The notes under the pieces: generated by a model
The model's database searches: none
The model's input: the letters and a program-made list of their open reading frames with translations, nothing else
Told to the model about the DNA's origin: nothing
Part shown: positions 57,683 to 64,000 of the stretch, in pieces
Numbering within the stretch: position 1 is the first letter of the stretch
Layout: each line of letters begins with the position of its first letter
Position numbers and translations under genes: made by a program
DNA from: Bromus sterilis
Lineage: Eukaryota > Streptophyta > Magnoliopsida > Poales > Poaceae
DNA length: 64,000 nucleotides
Assembly: GCA_950022295.1 (NCBI GenBank)
Contig: OX465596.1
Location: 218,519,501-218,583,500 of the forward strand
Reading direction: 5' to 3'

Positions 57683-59279
57683 TGATACGTCCCAAACGTA
57701 TCTATAATTTCTACTTGCTCCATGCATGTTTTGTGTGATATTGCTATGATCTAAATATACTTTCATACACTTTTGATCATGTTCGGACTAACTTATTAAC
57801 TCAGTGCACCCCAGTGCCAGTTCCCATTTTCTGCTGTTTTTCTATTTCAGGTTTCCCCCATACTAAAAGTGCTCTAAAAATTCGGGAAAAATCAGATAAA
57901 AAATCAGCGTAACGGAACCTTCCGGAAGCCCCTGGGTGGGGCCATAGGGCCACCAACAAGGGCCCAGGCGCCATGGTGGCGTGCCCTAGGGTCTGGCCGC
58001 ACCAGGGGGGAGCCTAGACCTCTAGTGGCCCCCCTTGGTTGCCCCCTTCGCCTATATATTCTCCGTGATGGGATTCTTTCGAGGACAGAACCCTTTTTCG
58101 CGATCTCGCCTTTGTTCCGCCGCCACCGCACTTCCAAGATCGGGAGCGCGAGTAGACCTCTTCCCGGCACCCTGCCGGAGGGAGGATTGACCTCTGGGTG
58201 CTTCCCCTCCACCATGGACGCTTCCTGGATGATCCATGAGTAGTCTACCTTGGACCATGGGTCCGTGATCAGTAGCTATGTGATGTTCTCCTCCCCTCTT
58301 TGTTCTTGATGGATTAGACCTTGTAAGCTTCCTTACATGATCAAGTCACATATGTAATTCTTTCTGCTGTTGCTATGCTGAGTTTGCTGGGATCTGATGG
58401 ATTATGAGACTATGTTTAGTTTGTGATAGAGTAATATATTTGGTTCTTATCTTTTATATTTTTGTTCCTATGTAATTCTTGCATGTTATCCATTGCTGTT
58501 TATTGCTTTGGACAAGTACTAGGTAGTGACTCCAAGAGGGAACATTATGCTCGATTGCGGGTTTATGCCCCCTGATGACACGCTTGAGTGACAGAACATG
58601 AGTCTAGGGGATGTGCTATTGCCACAAGGGGGAAAACAATAGTGCTTGTAATCGCGGTTGCAAGGATTGTTTACTTTATGCAAAGTTCTTTTAATGCAAT
58701 TGTCTGTTTCTTTGGGTTTACACTTTGGGTGGGGCTCGCAACTTAATACCAGCGAGATGTTCTGGATAGATATCTCAAGGTGGATGATTAGTACTAGATG
58801 CAGTTGGATTTCGGTCTACTTATTTTGGCGTACCGCCCATGCTTTTGAGCCTCTTCCTTTCTTTGTAGCATAGTTAGCATTGCGGTGTGTTTTTAATCCT
58901 GTCAATTTCCCAGTTGTGATTTGTTTACCTCGCATAGCAGTTTTATCATATTTTGGGAGAGAGACATCACTAGTGAACATCACGGGACCCTGGTCCATAT
59001 TCTCATCACTGTTTACACGCTCAATTTATTTCCTTCTTTTACTTTCCAGTTGCTATCACCATTATCATTATCCCTTGTGTTTGATCCTTTGTAAACAACA
59101 AGACCGAAGAGATTGACAACCTCTCTGAACTTCGTTGGGAGCAAAGTTATTTGTGTCGTGTGTAGGTCCAGGTGAAGCAAGTGATTCTTTTCAGACTGCG
59201 CATCACTTGCCGAAGCACCTACTTGGCGCTGTCGGAGTCCTACGGGAGACAAATCCTATCCTCTACACAGGGGAATTGA
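57683..59279 (+). repeat. F: 3' LTR (3' end lost)
   Basis: Starts TGATACGTCCC after the polypurine tract. TATA-like CTATATATT is at 58052-58060 after a GGCC-rich stretch. Homology to the 5' LTR runs to about 59279 (TACACAGGGGAATT) and then stops abruptly at element G. Confidence 0.8.
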
Positions 59280-59284
59280 CCTTC

Positions 59285-61324
59285 TTATATGATGATGAAG
59301 ATGAGGATGAAGATGAGGATGCAGATCCTCCTACAAGAACCGACTCTCCCAGGGCAAAGGAAAACCGAGTTCTTAAGAAAAAGGTATCATTCACTAATTT
59401 TCCAGATTGTCTTTGTAGGGACATTCATCTCATATCTATATTGTTATAGGAGCAAGAGAGGAAAAGACGGTCTCGTAGTTCTGAGTTCGGCGCTCCCCTT
59501 GACACCGGACTTCCTAATTCTCCGCGCCGGCTTCGCCAAAAAGTTGGTGCTGAGTCCAATCCCATTAGGAAGCCTCGGTCTGAAGAGACTGATCCCTCTT
59601 CCGGGGAGTCATCTGTACGGCTCCCTAGAAATATTCCCATCAACCGTGGGTAAGTGCTATAGGCCTTTATGATATACTTCGTATTTTTTTATTTTTGTCA
59701 ATCTGATGTTGTTTCTTCTTGGTAGGGAACAAGCTCAGAGCAAAGCTCAACCCGGCTCCCTACCAGTTCAGGAGCCAGTTATCGTAGAGAAGACATCTGG
59801 AATTTCTGAAGAAAAACAGATGAAAAGTGTCCTTGTTGAATCAGGCCCATCGGCTATGGATAAAGATGAATTCGTCATGGATGAGACTGGGGAGCCGACT
59901 GCTCACTCTAAGGAGACGGCTGACTCTCATGATCCAAATACAACTCTTACATCTGACAAAGCTGTAGCTGAGAAGGTTATTGTGACAAAGAGTCATGCTG
60001 CTGAGCCAGTCCCGACGGCGAGGGCGAAGAAAACAGATGAAGCAAAGCACTCCACGGATCAACCTTTTATGGCGACTCCTAGAGAAGCTTCCATTGAGGA
60101 TTTATATTTGGAGTCGATGAGTCGTCTTGGCCAACAACATGACTTGGTTGATTGTATCAAGCAACATTATGAGGTACGTGTATTATCTTGTTATAAGGGA
60201 TAGCTATATCAATGTAGCCCCCAAGTGTCGGGTTGTCATACTTTTATCAACCCGGAACTTATACAAATTATGTTGTGCAATAATGTAGCCCCCAAGTAAC
60301 TGGTTATATACTTGTAATAACCGAGGTCTTGGTGGTCTTATGTAGGCTATGACTTTGGAAGCCGGTCAAGCGACTCTTCTACTCGAAGAAAAACTGCAAG
60401 CTGAATCCGAAAAAAGACAACAAGTAGAAAAAGAGGTTGGCCGGCTTCAGGATGAGATGTTGAAGAAGGAGGAAGAACTAAAGATGGTCAAGTCTCATTA
60501 TGCCGACATCCAAGTTGCCATGAATCAATCTGCTGATGATGCTCAGTCCAAGTTACAAGAAATGGAAAAAATATTAACTATTCTAAAAAGCGTGTTCATC
60601 AATTCGCGATATCCGTTTTTGGTAAGTTGATATCGTTATTGTAAATTTCCAGATTCGTCTATCTGTACTTGCTGACTCAGTAGTTCCTGGTACAGGCAAT
60701 CAACATCCAATTCTCCAGGAGTCTCCAGGAAAGAAATTAAGCTCGCTGTATACACTGGTCAAACAGTTGTGCGAGGGGGCTGTACAATTCATTGTGGCAG
60801 CTCAGGGTAAGCCTGTTACCACGCCCAAGTTGACCTAGATAATGTATTCCTTCTCTACTGTGCCGACTTGGGTGAATTTGGCAAAGCGCTCGACATGTTG
60901 TTTGGGAGTGATGCGTGGCTTCGAACTTTCTAAAGCTTATCATTCCGACATGAAGCCGAGGCTATTGGTAGATTGTTTTCCTGAGCTTAAAGCCGATGGG
61001 TCGGAGTTTACCAAGGTCGACTATGTCAACATTGTCAAAGATACGCGCATTTTTGTGACAAAAATCGCTGATGAAGTCGACCTGTCTGATTTTGAGCCCA
61101 ACTATGATGAGCGTAACAAGAGGCGAAAGCTTACTCCCCTTGAGCCAGTGATGTTTTGCCAACTCCCTCCTTCCAAAACAAAGACTGTAGGTCTGGTTAC
61201 TTCCACCGAGCCGACTTTGGGTGAGGAGGAAGACGATATGAGGGTTGAAGGTTTTACAGATGTTTTTTATGAAGGCGACGATAACCTCGTAGATCCTGCA
61301 GGTGATGTTGGAGTGCGATCCTGA
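59285..61324 (+). pseudogene. G: multi-exon coiled-coil protein (gypsy-type transposon ORF)
   Basis: Predicted exons with GT..AG borders and compatible phases: ..59383, 59450-59649, 59726-60173, 60346-60621, then 60696 onward and 60842-61324. The first exon encodes an Asp/Glu run. Exons 2-3 are Ser/Pro/charged, with a basic KRRSRSS patch. Exon 4 is a strong coiled coil (EEKLQAESEKRQQVEKEVGR and on). The last part contains FELSKAYHSDMKPRLLVDCF and an acidic C-terminus. This resembles the plant 'putative gypsy type transposon' proteins of unknown function. The 5' end is cut off at F. In the phase predicted after 60621, a stop appears within about 15 codons, so the later part has probably decayed. 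Confidence 0.55.
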
Positions 61325-63000
61325 CGATGTAGCCAGTCTAGGAGGGTATTTTTATTTCTCTTTTGAAGAGTCATCTGAAAACATTTGGGGTGCCAATGTT
61401 GGCTTTATTGTAATATTACTTGCTCTTGTGTATGATGCATGCGCGAATCTTGGTGATACAATCGAATTCATCTGCGGCCTTTGGATGCCCAGATGATATT
61501 TTTTGCAGAAGTCGTCCATTGGCTTGAAATGTTTAGTTTTCTTTTCTTTAGCTAATTTTAATATTTCTCATATGTTGGGTCGTGCACCCTATGGTGATAC
61601 AAGCTTATTTCTACCAAATTTTGGTGGAGTCGGTGTATTTAGAGAACCGACTCATCACATATTATTTCCCAGTGACTTCTCTAACAGGCTTAATCATGTC
61701 CTTTAACCGAAGCAGTACATCTTTTGCTTGCCGAGACATTTATCTGGTCCATATATGTGTTCATACTTAAGTCAAAAGATGGAAGGAGAAGTCGAGGAGT
61801 AGCCCCCAGAGTCGACATGATTAATTTACTCTCATGTGGAGTCAAGGTAGCGAAGTCGAAGCGTAGCCCCCATGAGTCGGCATGGTTAATTTACTCTCAT
61901 GTCGAGTCAGGGTAGCGCCAAGCCATATCCCCGAGGTACCGACTTTGTAGTTCATTTGGCAATGTTCATGAAAGTAGGTTCCCCTGCTGGAGGAAAGAAT
62001 TAATTTGTACGTGTCGAAAGAAGAAAGTAGATGACATGAATTCTGTCGAGTCGTAGTGAATTCAACTCGTAGCCCCCAAATACCGACCCTTAGTTCATAA
62101 TTTAGACGTTCAGTAAAGTCGGTTTTTGATGGATAAGACTACGTGATATATTTGTAAAAAATGGAAAAAGTATGTTTTTGAAAATGCGAATAATGTAAGA
62201 AGCTCATATAGAAGTCGGCCATACGCGTGACTGTCTCAGTATCCTTTAGGAATACAAGATTAATTCAAAAATTGAATCCTTGAATAGGAGGATTCTTCCT
62301 GCCTCGTAGAAAAGAAATGTTGGCCATCTAATTTGCACTTGAGTCGAAACTTCTCTGTAAGCAAGCGTCGCGTGACTTATTCTAGTGTTCTTGATTGATA
62401 GAGTAAAACTCATAAAACCCCTTATAGGTCTTGCTAATGTTTAATCTATAATGGGTCACGTAGGTCATAAAAGTACCAGTTTGCATCAGCTTACAGGCAA
62501 GATAAGCCATAGTAGTCTAAGTCCATGTATATGCCGAGTCCCCAGTTGAAGATTCGAAGTTAAGAGACCTTCAAAACCCCAGGGTCTCTAAATACAGCAA
62601 TATACACGCCAAGTTCCAGGGAAGAGATGATCAGTCCTTCCAGGTTCTGTGGAATTAAATACAAGAATGTAAAGCAATGCAGTGAATGGTAAAAAGTAAG
62701 AGTCGACATGTAATAATTGATTTAACAAGTCGTCCGGGAATATTCCTGAATTATCTAGGTATAATAGTGACGGAGCTATGCATTCCCCACGGCTCTTATA
62801 AGTACCGAGCTCGTGGCCACCGGCTCTCGCCTATTTTACTAGGTGACAGGTTTCACGGGACAAACTTTGTGCTTATTATAAGAGAAGTTTGGTTGTCTTA
62901 CCAGTACCTCGACGACTGACCTCCCAAGCCGACTCCATAGGGTTTAGGTCCAAAATTTCTTGGGTTTTGAGTCCTTTGACCGTAGGGGGCGACTTTGTGT
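61325..63000. other. G: non-coding stretch with TAGCCCCC motifs
   Basis: No ORF is supported. Motif copies lie near 61799, 61863 and 62071, in addition to two in the intron at 60216 and 60284. Read on the minus strand they are GGGGGCTA purine runs like the polypurine tract of Tat-type elements. Confidence 0.5.
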
Positions 63001-63030
63001 TCTTCAGGTGGGTTGAGCCGTTCGTTGTCT

Positions 63031-63817
63031 TTAGCCCATTGTTGTTTGAGCGCAAGCATGTCGTACCACTGTCCCCAAGAATGGTTTGAAGGCGACCCAG
63101 TATGGAATGTTTTGGGAAGGGTTCTTGCATAGCTTCCTCAGAGTTACGTGGCCGATTCTTCTTATCTGGCCTCGTAACACTGCCTGTTTTCCGTGAGTCG
63201 GGTCTAGTGTATCCTTCTGGGTCCTCAATGCTCTTGCGTTTTCTAGTGTTACCCTGATTTTATTTTTGAATTCCTTCGTTTTTTTCTCCATCAGAGCTGA
63301 CATATATGCTGACGGCGTCTACGAGTTTCTGCAGGTCTTCAGCTACTACCTTCATACGGTCCAACACACGGATCATAAGCCTAAGTCAGTCGTCTGTACA
63401 TGCGAATTTGGTTTTTGGCTGAGCCTCTCGTGACTGGGTATCTTGTGAAGGTCGAGTGCGCTCCATGAAATGCTCACGTTCCCAGGAGTTTTCCCTTTGC
63501 GAGCAAACGGTTTTTTGACGCTCAGTCGTCTTTTCGTGCCGTTCCTGCCGGCTTCCACTGGCTGCGAGAGATGGCGGTGACATGAAACGTGTATCCCTGA
63601 CTGTTGTTGAGCCAGTTTTATGTCCCTGATAGTCTGATCTCTTATTGGTAGTCGGTTCCGAACTTTTTCTAGTCAAGGTCTTGAACTCAGGGGGATTTTC
63701 TGGAGCTTCTTCATGCTGGGCTTCTCTCAAAGGACTGGTTATTCTTGTGTAGTCAACGTCTTCTTCGTCTGAAAAAGACACTTTTTCTGGGAGCCGGGAT
63801 GCGTCGTCCCCATCCAT
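63031..63817 (-). pseudogene. G: degenerate gag-like ORF
   Basis: From ATG 63817 (MDGDDASRLPEKVSFSDEED) the frame is open for 143 codons to TGA 63386-63388 and stays readable beyond it for about 45 more codons. Frames are then lost in a Lys/Arg-rich part. It is hydrophilic and acidic, then Ser/Arg/Glu-rich, without zinc knuckle or membrane segment. An untranslated leader precedes it to the window edge (63818-64000). Its place fits the gag N-terminus of a Tat-like Gypsy element, but no diagnostic motif is present. Confidence 0.35.
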
Positions 63818-64000
63818 GGTATTCCGATAGAAAGGGTGATCTGGATTATACTCTTATGTCTCAGGTCCGAGCCGGTTTTCTCTAATTGAATGGATGGATT
63901 TGTTATCGGATAGTTCCGCCGGATTGTTGCGGTCTAGGGTTTCGACAGAACAATCCGACTTTCGAGATTCGCTGACAACTCTGACGAAACATGCCTGAAG

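Larger units (their letters stand above)
51955..59279 (+). mobile_element. F: Athila-type Ty3/Gypsy element, no RT or integrase
   Basis: Truncated 5' LTR, degenerate tRNA-Asp-type PBS, gag, protease, a 2.8 kb untranslated interior, polypurine tract and truncated 3' LTR. It shares its LTR start (TGATACGTCCCAAACGTATC) with A and lacks reverse transcriptase, RNase H and integrase. Its CTTGTTGGGAGGCAACCCAA after protease is a landmark I associate with Sabrina/WHAM/Fatima-like Triticeae Gypsy elements. Confidence 0.8.
59280..64000. mobile_element. G: probable Tat/Ogre-type Gypsy remnant
   Basis: A spliced plus-strand gene (59285-61324), 1.7 kb of non-coding sequence with repeated TAGCCCCC motifs, and a minus-strand gag-like ORF (63817 leftward). 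In Tat-clade elements such as maize Grande, an extra gene lies antisense to gag-pol, which fits this convergent layout if most of pol is deleted. No LTR, PBS or protease is visible, so the class is an inference. Confidence 0.45.

Noticed and set aside
59289..59325. GAT/GAA/GAG trinucleotide run as a standalone microsatellite
   Set aside because: It is in frame with the G gene's first visible exon and encodes its Asp/Glu run, so it is better read as coding low complexity.
1..64000. Host protein-coding genes, tRNA or rRNA genes
   Set aside because: Every frame with recognisable motifs belongs to a retrotransposon. No tRNA cloverleaf or rRNA segment was seen by eye. The tRNA-like words are primer-binding sites next to LTRs.

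Overview
The window is a block of nested and decayed LTR retrotransposons, with no host gene, tRNA or rRNA that I can support. The families point to a large grass genome, most likely a Triticeae species (wheat, barley, rye or Aegilops). There are LTRs that begin like the Angela/BARE/WIS group, Athila-type Gypsy elements whose LTRs start TGATA[C/G]GTCCCAAACGTATC, a roughly 14 kb Sirevirus/Maximus-like Copia element, and long-LTR elements with tiny non-coding interiors. This assignment rests on recognition from memory, not on a database search.

Layout, using local labels. H (1-1865, +) is a dead Copia fragment. A (about 1866-32071, -) is an Athila-type Gypsy element with gag-protease and a second ORF but no reverse transcriptase or integrase. 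B (8621-31755, +) is a long-LTR, non-coding element inserted in A's 5' LTR, with target-site duplication (TSD) GAGGA. C (14637-28785, -) is a nearly complete 14.1 kb Copia element inserted in B's 3' LTR, with TSD ACTCT and two 1267 bp LTRs. So 7.5-32.1 kb is a clean three-level nest. Next come two Angela/BARE-like LTR stubs (32103-32771), then D (32772-39572, +), an older, multiply broken relative of C. After D lies an F-type Gypsy LTR on the minus strand (39573-40895). E (40896-51946, +) is a tandem array of three long LTRs separated by two 0.6 kb non-coding interiors. F (51955-59279, +) is a Gypsy element with decayed gag-protease. G (59280-64000) holds a spliced coiled-coil gene on + facing a degenerate gag-like ORF on -, probably the two ends of a Tat/Ogre-type element.

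The most interesting object is in C. Downstream of pol lies a single reading frame of 1383 codons (20483 to 16332, -), interrupted only by three TAG codons. Upstream of it, on the same strand, are a TATA box (21108-21117) and two GT..AG introns predicted by eye. Splicing would remove the upstream ATGs and leave this ORF's ATG as the first in the mRNA. This looks like a complete internal gene cassette inside a Copia retrotransposon. A's second ORF shows a similar but weaker arrangement: an LTR-like GC-rich leader and a 5' UTR intron ending at the ATG.

All coding elements carry stops, frameshifts or lost catalytic residues. C is the best preserved: gag has one 1-nt deletion, pol has one TAG and one 1-nt deletion, and the LTRs differ at roughly 28 sites by eye (about 2 percent).
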